Positions 42,196 to 52,871 of a DNA stretch of 64,000 bases are shown one piece after another. Numbering within the stretch: the first letter of the stretch is position 1; each line of letters opens with the position of its first letter. Below the pieces are notes generated by a model that worked only from the letters and a program-made list of their open reading frames with translations, ran no database searches and was not told the DNA's origin. Origin of the DNA: Candidatus Aminicenantota bacterium (GTDB lineage: Bacteria; Acidobacteriota; Aminicenantia; Aminicenantales; Saccharicenantaceae); NCBI GenBank assembly GCA_014360015.1, contig JACIYJ010000009.1, positions 1-64,000 on the forward strand. Direction: 5' to 3'. Position numbers and translations under genes: made by a program.

Positions 42196-43485
42196 ATGGA
42201 AGCTCTGAGAATTTATACAGAAAAGCCCTATCGTCTCAAAGGCGAAGTAACCATCAGCGGAGCTAAAAACGCTGTGCTGCCGGCCATTGCTGCCTGCCTG
42301 TTGACGAAAGAAAAAGTCCACCTTTCTAACGTTCCAATGGTCAAGGATGTGGAAACGATGCTCACCCTCCTGGGTGAACTTGGAGCTGAATACCAGCTGA
42401 AGAAGAAATCTCTGGAGATTGAGGTCAAGAATATTGCCTCAGCCCAGGCGCCTTACAAACTGGTCAGAGCCATGAGAGCTTCTATCCTGGTTCTGGGACC
42501 GCTTGTGGCCCGCAAGGGAAAAGCCATTGTGGCTCTTCCTGGTGGTTGCGCCATCGGCACCAGACCGGTTGACCTCCACATCAGCGGCCTACAGAAGCTT
42601 GGAGCTAATATCACCATCGAACATGGCTATATTGTGGCTGAGGCTAAAAAATTAAAAGGGGCGGAAATTGAATTTGATAAAAAGACCGTGACCGGAACAG
42701 AGAACCTGGTCATGGCCGCCTGTTTGGCCAAGGGAGAAACTATTCTGAAAAACTGTGCTCTCGAGCCAGAAGTCTTTAGTCTCTGTGAACTCCTGGTCAA
42801 GATGGGTGCCAGAATTGACGGCATCGGCGAAGAAACGATAAGGATAAAAGGTGTGGATGAACTCTGTGGAGCTCATCACCGCATCATCCCCGATCGAATC
42901 GAAGCCGGAACTTTTATGGTGGCTTCAGCCTTAACCCACGGAGACCTGATTTTAAAAGAAGTTGAACCGACTCACCTTGAAACCATCATCGATAAGCTGA
43001 CGATCTCCGGGGCCCGGGTGGAAAAACTCTCGAGAAATTCTTTAAGAGTTATCGGCAGTGAAGAAATCAAACCCCAGGATGTGACCACCGCTCCCTATCC
43101 GGGCTTTCCGACTGATATGCAGGCTCAGTTCATGGTGCTGATGACTCAGGCCAACGGCACCTCCATAATCACCGAAACCATTTTTGACCGCCGTTTTGCC
43201 CATGCCAACGAATTGATCCGTCTTGGGGCCAGCATTGAAGTTCAGGGAGATAAAGCCATTGTCAGGGGTAAAACGCCTCTTTCCGGAGCTGAAGTGGTAG
43301 CCACCGACCTTAGAGCTTCGGCTTCCTTAGTTCTGGCTGGCCTCATCGCCACCGGTCAAACCACCATCAACGACATCGAGCACCTCGACAGGGGCTATGA
43401 AAAAATTGAAGAAAAACTCCGGGCCCTCGGAGTAAGAATCGAGCGGCTGAAAAATAATAATAATCAATCAGGAGTAAAAAAATGA
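42196..43485 (+). CDS. murA: UDP-N-acetylglucosamine 1-carboxyvinyltransferase
   Basis: The 429-residue enzyme performs the first committed step of peptidoglycan synthesis (enolpyruvyl transfer from PEP to UDP-GlcNAc) in the cytoplasm. Residues VTISGAKNAVLPAIAACLLT (18-37) carry the substrate lysine and Asn, and LPGGCAIGTRP includes the catalytic Cys118, so the enzyme should be sensitive to fosfomycin. AGTFMVASALTHGD near 236 and FPTDMQAQFMVLMTQANGT near 303 are further family motifs. The end overlaps the HIT gene by 4 bases. murB lies 1.7 kb downstream on the other strand. Confidence 0.95.
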   Translation: MEALRIYTEKPYRLKGEVTISGAKNAVLPAIAACLLTKEKVHLSNVPMVKDVETMLTLLGELGAEYQLKKKSLEIEVKNIASAQAPYKLVRAMRASILVLGPLVARKGKAIVALPGGCAIGTRPVDLHISGLQKLGANITIEHGYIVAEAKKLKGAEIEFDKKTVTGTENLVMAACLAKGETILKNCALEPEVFSLCELLVKMGARIDGIGEETIRIKGVDELCGAHHRIIPDRIEAGTFMVASALTHGDLILKEVEPTHLETIIDKLTISGARVEKLSRNSLRVIGSEEIKPQDVTTAPYPGFPTDMQAQFMVLMTQANGTSIITETIFDRRFAHANELIRLGASIEVQGDKAIVRGKTPLSGAEVVATDLRASASLVLAGLIATGQTTINDIEHLDRGYEKIEEKLRALGVRIERLKNNNNQSGVKK

Positions 43486-43826
43486 GTGAGTGTATCTTCT
43501 GTAAAATTGCCAGAAAAGAAATTCCGGCCAAGATAGTATATGAGGATGAAGAAGTTATTGCCTTTGACGACATCAGGCCACAGGCGCCAGTTCATACTCT
43601 TATCATTCCAAAGGAACACATTCCAACCTTGAAAGAAACCACTGACGAGCAGACTGGATTGCTGGGAAGAATTCTGGTAAAAGCCAAGACCATTGCTGCC
43701 CTGAAAGGAATAGACCAGAGTGGTTTCCGGATCGTTCTGAACACCGGTCCAGATTCAGGACAGGAAGTTTTCCACATTCATTTCCATCTCCTCGGTGGTC
43801 GTCGTCTGGGCTGGCCTCCAGGATGA
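43482..43826 (+). CDS. HIT-family (HINT-like) nucleotide hydrolase
   Basis: This 114-residue protein has the HIT motif HIHFHLLGG at 98-106, with the middle His as nucleophile, an N-terminal CIFCKIARKEIPAKIVYEDE block (residues 4-23; Cys pair that often binds zinc) and the conserved APVHTLIIPKEHIP near 35. HINT proteins hydrolyse adenosine phosphoramidates. It overlaps murA by 4 bases. Family is secure, and physiological substrate is not known. Confidence 0.92.
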   Translation: MSECIFCKIARKEIPAKIVYEDEEVIAFDDIRPQAPVHTLIIPKEHIPTLKETTDEQTGLLGRILVKAKTIAALKGIDQSGFRIVLNTGPDSGQEVFHIHFHLLGGRRLGWPPG

Positions 43827-43882
43827 GAAAAATGATTTCATGTTTCAAACTTTGGCTTTTTCCGAATTCAGCAAGTAGTTAA

Positions 43883-44356
43883 ATGGCTTATCTTATAGAC
43901 GGCAACAATCTTATGGGTCAGGCTGACCCCTATTTCATGTTCGACCGGTCGAGCCGGAGCAAGCTCATCGGTAAATTACTTATCTTTCAAAAAATCACCA
44001 GGTCCAGGATTTTCTTAGTCTTTGATGGTAAGCCTCCAGACAACGACCATCTCTTTAAGCTCAATCCAAAGTTCACCATTCTCTTTCCCCAGCCAGGCCA
44101 ATCAGCTGACCAGCTAATTGAAGACTTACTGACACAGAAAAAAGACCGGCGCTACTTTCTGGTGGTTAGTTCCGACCGAGGAGTGAGAGAAATCGCTCGA
44201 GCCAGAGGAGCCAGATCAATGTCTTCGCTGGAATTTCTTAAAGACCTCAAGGAGGTGTTAAAAGACAGCCGGAAGGACCGCGAACTTATAAAACAAACGG
44301 AGAATCCGACTCCGTTAGAAATTTCTCTGTGGGACGAACTTTTTTCCAAAAAATGA
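43883..44356 (+). CDS. NYN-domain (YacP-like) putative ribonuclease
   Basis: This 157-residue protein starts YLIDGNNLMGQ (Asp6 of the PIN-like NYN active site) and has RIFLVFDGKPPDN near 45 (Asp) and FLVVSSDRGVREIARARGAR near 92 (Asp 98, Arg). YacP-like NYN proteins, including Rae1 that cuts mRNA in the ribosomal A site, share these acidic residues. It ends in the start of the DUF2520 gene (ATGA overlap). Substrate unknown. Confidence 0.75.
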   Translation: MAYLIDGNNLMGQADPYFMFDRSSRSKLIGKLLIFQKITRSRIFLVFDGKPPDNDHLFKLNPKFTILFPQPGQSADQLIEDLLTQKKDRRYFLVVSSDRGVREIARARGARSMSSLEFLKDLKEVLKDSRKDRELIKQTENPTPLEISLWDELFSKK

Positions 44357-45213
44357 AAACTTTTTCCATAATCGGTGCCGGAAGAGTGGGAATACCTCTG
44401 GCCGCAGCCTTGACCAGGAAGGGATTTGTCCTGAAAAAAATTTCTGATTGCTCTTTGCTAAAAGCCAGAAGAGCAAAAAAAATAATCGGCCAAGGGCGGG
44501 CAACTACTGATAATCGACTGGCTGCTAATTCGGCTGAAATTATTTTTATCTGTGTCCCAGATAGCCAAATTGTTAGGATAGCCGAAGAGATTTCATCCAT
44601 CGATTATCAGGGAAAATTTGTTTTCCATACAAGTGGAGCTTTTTCCTCAAAATTGCTTGAGCCTTTAGCTCAAAAAGGAGCAGCAATAGCTTCCTTTCAT
44701 CCTATCCAGACTTTTGCCACCGAAGACTTTGACCCAAAAATTTTTAAAGGAATCTTCTTCGGACTGGAGGGAGATTCTAAAGCTATAAAACTGGGAATTA
44801 ATCTTGCCAGAAAATTAGGAGGACAGGCTCTTCTGATTTCAGCCGAAAACAAACCGGTCTATCACTTAGCCTGTTCCATTTCATCGAACTTTCTGATAGT
44901 TCTACTCACTGAAGTCAAACAACTTTTAAGAACCATAGGTCTGGAAGAAGAATTATCTCTGGAAATATTGACGCCGCTGCTTAATAAAACTTTACACAAT
45001 GTTAAAAAATTTGGCATCGAACAGAGCTTGACTGGACCTGTAGTCCGCGGCGACCTGGAGACGGTAAAACAACACTTGGCCATCACCGCCACCAGCTCTG
45101 GACTGGACAGAATATACCGGGCCATGGCTTTAGAAGCTCTGAGGATAGCCGAAAAAAGGGGACTTCCAGAAGAAAAAATTAAATCATTGAAGCAGTTGCT
45201 GGAATATAAATGA
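44353..45213 (+). CDS. Rossmann-like dehydrogenase with DUF2520 domain
   Basis: Starting at ATG 44353 (overlapping the stop of the NYN gene), the 286-residue product has a dinucleotide-binding start FSIIGAGRVGIPLAAALTRK (residues 3-22), a strand IIFICVPDSQIVRIAEEI near 65, and HTSGAFSSKLLEPLAQKGAA near 96. The C-terminal half, with HLACSISSNFLIVLLTEVKQ and LTGPVVRGDLETVKQHL, is DUF2520, related to the helical domain of NADP-dependent dehydrogenases such as ketopantoate reductase. The exact substrate is unknown. Its 3' end overlaps that of murB by 35 bases in tail-to-tail orientation. Confidence 0.82.
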   Translation: MKTFSIIGAGRVGIPLAAALTRKGFVLKKISDCSLLKARRAKKIIGQGRATTDNRLAANSAEIIFICVPDSQIVRIAEEISSIDYQGKFVFHTSGAFSSKLLEPLAQKGAAIASFHPIQTFATEDFDPKIFKGIFFGLEGDSKAIKLGINLARKLGGQALLISAENKPVYHLACSISSNFLIVLLTEVKQLLRTIGLEEELSLEILTPLLNKTLHNVKKFGIEQSLTGPVVRGDLETVKQHLAITATSSGLDRIYRAMALEALRIAEKRGLPEEKIKSLKQLLEYK

Positions 45214-46123
45214 CTTCCTCTTCCAGAAGAAGGCCGAATTTTTTCCAGACCCTTTCTTTAAGCTCAGCAGCCAGGCTCAGAACATCATGAGCGATAGCTC
45301 CTCCCAGATTAATTATAAAATTGCAGTGACCTGGAAACACTGCTGCCTGACCAACCCTCATTCCCTTAGCACCAACTTGTTCCAGAAGATAGCCGGCAGC
45401 TATCTTCTGCCCATCTGGTAGAACTGGGTTTTTGAAAAAGCTGCCAGCACAGGCCGTCTCCCGAGGTGGATGTTTTTTTGAGCGTCTTTCTAAATAGTCT
45501 TGAACTTTCTTTTTAATTGCTGCAGATGAATCCTGCTCCACTTTCAGATAGGCTTTAAGAATAACTCTATGATTTTTTTTTAGGTCTGAATGGCGGTAAC
45601 CAAAATGAAGCTCGCTTTTCTTGAGAATTATTTCCTGTCCTTTTTCCCCGAGAAGCACCACTTCTACCACCCGGTCACCGATGGCCTGACCAAAGGCTCC
45701 GGCGTTTCCGTAAATGGCTCCACCGGCAGTCCCAGGAATTCCGGCTAAAAATTCCAGACCACCAAGCCCAGCCGAGATGGTCAGGTTGATGATTTCACCA
45801 AGGTAAGTCCCGGAATGCACTTCAAGCCAGCCTTTCTCAGGAGAAAAACTCAAACCTGAAGCTAAATTCCTGATTATCAACCCGTTATAGCCAGCATCAT
45901 CAAACAGAAGGTTGTATCCCCCGCCGATTACATAGAACGGAAAACGATACTTTCTGGCAGTTTCCACAGCTTTTATCAGATGGGACAGCTGCCGAGCTTC
46001 AAAAAAATACTCAGCCGGACCCCCGATTCTAAAACTGGAATACTCAGAAAGAGATACTCCCGTCTTCAGCTCTAATCCGGTTTCCTGCGAAAAAATTTGT
46101 TTTAAATCTTGAATCTTGTTCAT
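45179..46123 (-). CDS. murB: UDP-N-acetylenolpyruvoylglucosamine reductase
   Basis: The 314-residue FAD enzyme completes UDP-MurNAc synthesis after MurA. FAD-binding motifs: YSSFRIGGPAEYFFEARQLS near 28 and FYVIGGGYNLLFDDAGYN near 59. The catalytic-site region is LEFLAGIPGTAGGAIYGNAG near 123. The serine proton donor lies in ETACAGSFFKNPVLPDGQK near 223 (Ser-Phe-Phe-Lys-Asn-Pro). The typical ending HCNFIINLGGAIAHDV is present. It is a type IIa-like short MurB lacking the extra domain. Convergent with the DUF2520 gene. Confidence 0.93.
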   Translation of the reverse strand: MNKIQDLKQIFSQETGLELKTGVSLSEYSSFRIGGPAEYFFEARQLSHLIKAVETARKYRFPFYVIGGGYNLLFDDAGYNGLIIRNLASGLSFSPEKGWLEVHSGTYLGEIINLTISAGLGGLEFLAGIPGTAGGAIYGNAGAFGQAIGDRVVEVVLLGEKGQEIILKKSELHFGYRHSDLKKNHRVILKAYLKVEQDSSAAIKKKVQDYLERRSKKHPPRETACAGSFFKNPVLPDGQKIAAGYLLEQVGAKGMRVGQAAVFPGHCNFIINLGGAIAHDVLSLAAELKERVWKKFGLLLEEEVIYIPATASMI

Positions 46124-46175
46124 TTTTTTCTTATTTATTATATGAAAGAAATAAAAATAAGTCTAACGATCGAAT

Positions 46176-46191
46176 TGGCATATAAATTGCA
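46176..46191 (+). promoter_or_regulatory. Probable sigma-54 promoter for the TPR gene
   Basis: TGGCAT (46176-46181), five bases, TTGCA (46187-46191) fits the -24/-12 pattern with one change from the TGGCAC consensus. Expected transcription start is about 12 bases downstream, before the ribosome site and ATG at 46298. No upstream palindromic enhancer was seen, unlike the promoter at 30153. Confidence 0.6.
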
Positions 46192-46297
46192 GGATAAACT
46201 GTGATAAGGTGCTCAGGTTTAGAAAAGTAAAATGTTGACTTTTTTTTTCAATCGCGGCAAGATATTCAGCAAATTATTTTTTGGAGTGAGGTTAGAG

Positions 46298-47473
46298 ATG
46301 AAAAAAATTTACCTGTTGCTTTTAATCTTGGTTTTCACCACCGGACTGGCCCTGGCCCAAAATCCGGCTGACGAAGCTTACATCAAAGCCATGACTACTA
46401 ATGATCCCTGCCAAAGGGTCCAGATGCTGAAAGAATACATTGCCAAGTATGCTGGGAAAGGGACTCAGTACGAAAATTATGCCTATGCCAATCTTTGTCT
46501 TACTCCCTGTCAGACCAAAACTCTTCAAGATACCATCACTTATGGTGAAAAAGCCCTGAGTGTTGGTGGTCTTGATGACGTCACCAAATGCCAGGTTCTT
46601 CTGGTTTTAGCTGGAGTTTATGTCCACCAAGGACAGAATCTGGATAAAGCCAGGAGCTATGCTAACCAGGCCATCGAAACAGCTAAAGCCAATAAGAATA
46701 AAGAAGGCGCTAACCCTGAGCAATGGAATAAAGTCATGGGAGCTGGCTATTCCATATTAGGCAGTGCCGCAGAAAAAGCCAAAGATACCAGTAGTGCAGT
46801 TGAGGCTTATCTCACCGCCTATTCACTCCTTAAGGACCCGAAGATTCTGGGCATGGTAAAAAAGATGGGCAAAGAGTATTATGACGCCAAGAACTATGCT
46901 GAAGCTGAAAAGGTCTTCCGGGCTGTTTACAACCTGAACAAAGAGCCAGAGGTTGCTGTTTTCCTCGGTCAGCTTCTGATAAGAAACAATAAGAATGACG
47001 AAGCTCTGGCCCTGCTGAAAGAAGCCTACAGCAAGAAAAAAAGTGGTGAGGTAGCTTTTTCCATTGCCGTCATCTTAGCCAAGAAAGCCCAGACTGATCC
47101 TTCTGCGGTCAACGAGGCTATTCGCTATTCCTTAGAAGCGGCTTTTCTACCTAATGCCAATTCCGAACAGGCCATGAAAATGGCTGAAGGTCTGTTCTTC
47201 ACCATGAACAAAGACCTGAAGTATAACGAAACGGTCCTCGAAATCCAGAACAAAGTCAAGGAACTAGAAGAACTGACCCAGATTTTCAACGAAAGATTCG
47301 GCAACAAGAACGAAGAAGAATTATCTGAAAGAGATAAGCAAAAGATGAAAGACATGCTGGCTGAGATAGAAGCCAAGAAGGCTGAGATTGAAAAGCTTAA
47401 AAAGCAGCAGGAATCAGCCATCGCCAAGTTTAACCAGCTGGTCGAAGAAACCAAGAGAAGGCTAGGAAAATAA
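46298..47473 (+). CDS. Secreted TPR-like protein with C-terminal coiled coil
   Basis: The start chosen at 46298 gives 391 residues with a clean signal peptide (KKIYLLLLILVFTTGLALA, cleavage after Ala20). An upstream in-frame start would only add a non-signal leader. The mature protein is made of helical hairpins of TPR type (NYAYANLCLTPCQTKTLQD, AEKVFRAVYNLNKEPEVAVF, NDEALALLKEAYSKKKSGEV) with two Cys pairs near residues 30-75, and ends in a charged coiled coil (SERDKQKMKDMLAEIEAKKA). It is probably periplasmic. A sigma-54-type promoter precedes it. Function unknown. Confidence 0.7.
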   Translation: MKKIYLLLLILVFTTGLALAQNPADEAYIKAMTTNDPCQRVQMLKEYIAKYAGKGTQYENYAYANLCLTPCQTKTLQDTITYGEKALSVGGLDDVTKCQVLLVLAGVYVHQGQNLDKARSYANQAIETAKANKNKEGANPEQWNKVMGAGYSILGSAAEKAKDTSSAVEAYLTAYSLLKDPKILGMVKKMGKEYYDAKNYAEAEKVFRAVYNLNKEPEVAVFLGQLLIRNNKNDEALALLKEAYSKKKSGEVAFSIAVILAKKAQTDPSAVNEAIRYSLEAAFLPNANSEQAMKMAEGLFFTMNKDLKYNETVLEIQNKVKELEELTQIFNERFGNKNEEELSERDKQKMKDMLAEIEAKKAEIEKLKKQQESAIAKFNQLVEETKRRLGK

Positions 47474-47564
47474 TCCTCGGTCAGGCTGTCTGCTTAAAAA
47501 AAAATAAATAAATCAAAAAGCAGCGTCTTCACTCCGCCTGCCTTTTCCCATAAAATATTATTGA

Positions 47565-49592
<2,028 letters not shown>

Positions 49593-49593
49593 A

Positions 49594-51051
49594 TCACTTT
49601 TTTTTCTTGAAAAGGGTGGAAAAATCCAGGTTGAGGAAAGCTTTGAGTCCTTTTTTTTTCTCTCCCTTTTCCAGCTCCGCCAGAGCAGCTCTGACCTGTT
49701 GATGCTCAGGATCAATCTCTAAGGCTTTCTGGAATTGTTTTTTAGCTTTGATCTTCAAGCCTTCGTTGAGATAAAGCATACCCAAACCCAAATAACCTTC
49801 GGGATTCCAGGGCTCCATCTCGATAGCTTTTAAGAAGTCTTCCTCGGCTTTTTTCTTATAAGCTGACAATTTGGACTCAGCCATAGCCAGAAGCAGATAA
49901 TAATCAGCTTTGTTCCGGCGCAGACGGATAGCTTCTTCCAGCAAGATAATGGCTTCTTCATACATTCCCTGATTGTAAAGAGTCCGGCCCTGACGGTACT
50001 TAATTTCAGCTTTCTTGACCAGATCCTCGGCTGATTCCTGAGAAGAAGCACTCAGCTGAGCATCGTATTGCTTTCTTTTATCGGCATCACTGAGGGTCCG
50101 ATAGGCAGTGGTAATGGCATTAAATACTTCGTTTATCAACGAGATATCACCGACTTCCTGGTTAAAGCGATCGGGATGATAATTCCTGGCCAGGTTGAAG
50201 TAAGCCCTTTTTATTTCTTCTTCAGTAGCCGCTCTGGAAACACCGAGTAACTCATAATAATTCTTGGTCTTCAGATTAGCTTTGATCTCTCTCAGTTCTT
50301 CCAGTCGGGCTTCGAGTTCATCTAATTGCCGCTTTTTCCTGCTTCCTTTGTCATAATCATTTTGGCGAAAACTGGAATCAGCTGTCCAGACCTCGATCAT
50401 ATCCAGGCAGTAAAAGAGGTATAAAGACTTGTAAAAACTCTCATTGGAAAAGTGAGCTGGAATAGACATCAAGTCGATTACCTGAACCGTGGAAAAACGC
50501 TCGAGCAGCGCCTTTTCTTCTTCTGTCAGAAAATAGGCGTACCTGATGTTCTTAAGAGAAACTTTCTTTCCAGTAAAAAACTTCTGGATGGCTACATCAT
50601 ACTTCATCCTTCTGATGCCATAATCGATTATAAAGGGAATATCAACCGCTGGCAGTTCTTCAGGTGGCTCGAGATCCGACCTTTCCTGGAAGCTGATTTC
50701 GGCATCAAAAAAACTGAAAACACTTAACAGAGATTCTCTTATCTGAAAAGCCAAGGCTTCTTTGATGTCGGTTTCTTTGATAACTCCCGTTCTTTTCAGC
50801 GATTCGCCCAGAGGCCGGTTGACTTCTATATATTCATTGATACGGGAGAAAGTTTCTTCCTGAATTTTCTGGAGCTTAAAAAGAATTTCGCCGAGTCTTT
50901 CTGATTTGACGTTGGTTTTAACCTGAATTGGCTGGCCTTTAAAGAAGAAAAAATATTTCTCTATTTCTTTTCTTTTAAATGATAGACGACCACTCTTTGA
51001 GTTGAAAAAGACGTCTTTCAGAAAACTGGCTATGTGATTTACCGAACTCAC
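49594..51051 (-). CDS. DUF4388-like/DnaJ/TPR multidomain protein
   Basis: This 485-residue cytoplasmic protein has an N-terminal DUF4388-like (PatA type) region (SGRLSFKRKEIEKYFFFFKG near 20, LGESLKRTGVIKETDIKEAL near 76). A central coiled coil leads to a J domain near 262-327 (YYELLGVSRAATEEEIKRAY, with the HPD motif in NYHPDRF). The C-terminal part carries TPR repeats (IKYRQGRTLYNQGMYEEAII, WNPEGYLGLGMLYLNEGLKI) and ends in KKKK. Such fusions of DUF4388, DnaJ and TPR occur in Myxococcota and Acidobacteriota-type bacteria and are thought to recruit Hsp70. Substrate unknown. Confidence 0.8.
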   Translation of the reverse strand: MSSVNHIASFLKDVFFNSKSGRLSFKRKEIEKYFFFFKGQPIQVKTNVKSERLGEILFKLQKIQEETFSRINEYIEVNRPLGESLKRTGVIKETDIKEALAFQIRESLLSVFSFFDAEISFQERSDLEPPEELPAVDIPFIIDYGIRRMKYDVAIQKFFTGKKVSLKNIRYAYFLTEEEKALLERFSTVQVIDLMSIPAHFSNESFYKSLYLFYCLDMIEVWTADSSFRQNDYDKGSRKKRQLDELEARLEELREIKANLKTKNYYELLGVSRAATEEEIKRAYFNLARNYHPDRFNQEVGDISLINEVFNAITTAYRTLSDADKRKQYDAQLSASSQESAEDLVKKAEIKYRQGRTLYNQGMYEEAIILLEEAIRLRRNKADYYLLLAMAESKLSAYKKKAEEDFLKAIEMEPWNPEGYLGLGMLYLNEGLKIKAKKQFQKALEIDPEHQQVRAALAELEKGEKKKGLKAFLNLDFSTLFKKKK

Positions 51052-51173
51052 TTTTTTGCCCTTTAGATTAATTTATAGAATAAGCTGAATATTTTCAATA
51101 TGCCGAACAAATTTTTTAAGATGATAACAGAGCAAATTAGACAGGGCCATTTAATTTATGGTATTTTCTAAAT

Positions 51174-52037
51174 ATGAAAATCGCCATAGCCCAAATTTCC
51201 TCGGTCCTTGGAAACTTAGATAAAAATCTCAAGCGCCATCTTGAGTTTATTCAGCAAGCTATCGACCAGAAAGCTGACCTGATAATCTTTCCAGAACTCA
51301 GCCTGACCGGCTATTCTTTAAAAGACCTGGTGGCAGAAGTAGCTATTAATCCAGCACAGTCAGTCGTTTTTCCTGAGCTCCTTGAGGTTTCAAAGAAAAT
51401 AGACCTGGTCTTTGGTTTTGTGGAAGAGAGAAATTCCAACCCCGGCCTTTTCTTTAATTCTGCAGCTTATCTATCAGAAGGAAAAATCGTCCATATCCAT
51501 CGCAAGGTTTTTCTGCCGACTTCAGGGATGTTTGAAGAAGGCCGTTTCTTCGCCGCCGGACGCGAATTTCGCTCTTTTGAAACCCGCTTAGCCAGGACAG
51601 GTCTGATGATCTGTCGGGATTTTCTCCACTATGGCTCAAGCTATTGCCTGTTTGCCGATGGCGCCAGGTTGTTGATTACCATCTCTGCCGCTCCTGGCCG
51701 CGGAGTTTCTAACCTTGAGAGCCAGGGCTTTGAAACCAGCCGGATGTGGGAGCTGATGGGAGAAGCCATGTCCTTTTTCTCCAGCGCGGTGGTGATTTAT
51801 TGCAATCGAGTCGGCCTCGAAGATGGCGCTACTTTCGCCGGCGGGTCTTTCATCTATTCTCCGTATGGAAAGCTAATCGTTAAATTGCCCTATCTTGAAG
51901 AAGCCTTCATTGTCCAGGAAATCGACCTGGACGAAATCAGAAGAGCCAGGAAAAGCTGGCCATTTAAACGGGATGACCGCCCCGAGGTCATCTGGCGTTC
52001 CCTCGAAAGGATAATCAAGAAGGAAGATGAAGATTAA
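51174..52037 (+). CDS. Nitrilase-superfamily amidohydrolase, probable glutaminase subunit of NAD synthetase
   Basis: This 287-residue protein has the nitrilase-fold catalytic triad: Glu in IIFPELSLTGYSLKDLV, Lys in HIHRKVFLPTSGMFEEGR and Cys in TGLMICRDFLHYGSSY. In single-chain glutamine-dependent NAD synthetases this domain forms the N-terminal half and releases ammonia from glutamine. Here it ends 11 bases into the separate nadE gene, so the two subunits are translationally coupled. A stand-alone amidase is unlikely given the coupling. Confidence 0.85.
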   Translation: MKIAIAQISSVLGNLDKNLKRHLEFIQQAIDQKADLIIFPELSLTGYSLKDLVAEVAINPAQSVVFPELLEVSKKIDLVFGFVEERNSNPGLFFNSAAYLSEGKIVHIHRKVFLPTSGMFEEGRFFAAGREFRSFETRLARTGLMICRDFLHYGSSYCLFADGARLLITISAAPGRGVSNLESQGFETSRMWELMGEAMSFFSSAVVIYCNRVGLEDGATFAGGSFIYSPYGKLIVKLPYLEEAFIVQEIDLDEIRRARKSWPFKRDDRPEVIWRSLERIIKKEDED

Positions 52038-52839
52038 TACTCGTCTGGTAGCTAAGGTTTTGACAAATTTTATCAGGGAAGAAACTCACAAGGCCGGTTT
52101 TGACCGGGCTATCCTGGGTCTTTCAGGTGGACTCGATTCCACTGTCTGCGCCTATCTGGCGGCTCAGGCCCTGGGCTCAGATAAAGTTTTTGGGTTAGTG
52201 ATGCCTTATAAAGATTTTGATGCTGAAGGAGTACGGCACGCTGAGAAAGTCGCCGAGATATTAAAAATCAGATGGCAGAAAATAGATATTTCCCCCCAGA
52301 TCGATGCCTATTTTTCCGTTTTTCCCACAGACAGCTCTCTTCTTAAAGGCAACAAAATGGCCAGAGAAAGGATGTCCATCCTCTATGATTTTTCTGCCAG
52401 GGATAAAGCCCTGATTCTTGGAACCAACAACAAAACTGAACTGCTCATCGGTTACGGCACCATTCATGGGGATATGGCCTGCGGAATAAATCCAATGGGC
52501 GACCTTTACAAAACTCAGGTAAGAGAACTGGGCAAATATCTAAAAATCCCAGAAGAAATCTTGACCAAAAAACCGACTGCCGGGCTGTGGCCCGGCCAGG
52601 CTGATGAAGAAGAAATAGGCCTGAGCTATGAAGAACTCGACCAGATTCTTTACCATCTGGTGGACCTACGTCAACCAGTTGAGGAAGTCATTAAAGCCGG
52701 GTTTGAAGAATCAAAGGTCCGACGGATAATCGAAATGATAAAAAAGTCGGAGTTCAAAAGAAAAATGCCTCCGATTGCTAAAATTTCCAACAGAACTGTC
52801 GGTCATGACTTCCTTTATCCATATGACTGGGATAAGTGA
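52027..52839 (+). CDS. nadE: NAD synthetase (synthetase domain only)
   Basis: The 270-residue ATP-pyrophosphatase adenylates and amidates deamido-NAD. It has the PP-loop LGLSGGLDSTVCAYLAAQAL, the substrate loop LILGTNNKTELLIGYGTIHG near 138 and family residues MGDLYKTQVRELGKYL and KKPTAGLWPGQADEEEIG. It lacks the glutaminase domain, which is encoded by the preceding gene (overlap of 11 bases). It likely works with it as a two-subunit, glutamine-using enzyme. rsmI follows 32 bases downstream. Confidence 0.93.
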   Translation: MKINTRLVAKVLTNFIREETHKAGFDRAILGLSGGLDSTVCAYLAAQALGSDKVFGLVMPYKDFDAEGVRHAEKVAEILKIRWQKIDISPQIDAYFSVFPTDSSLLKGNKMARERMSILYDFSARDKALILGTNNKTELLIGYGTIHGDMACGINPMGDLYKTQVRELGKYLKIPEEILTKKPTAGLWPGQADEEEIGLSYEELDQILYHLVDLRQPVEEVIKAGFEESKVRRIIEMIKKSEFKRKMPPIAKISNRTVGHDFLYPYDWDK

Positions 52840-52871
52840 GTTCTAACTCTGCGAAAAGGGAAAATTGATAG

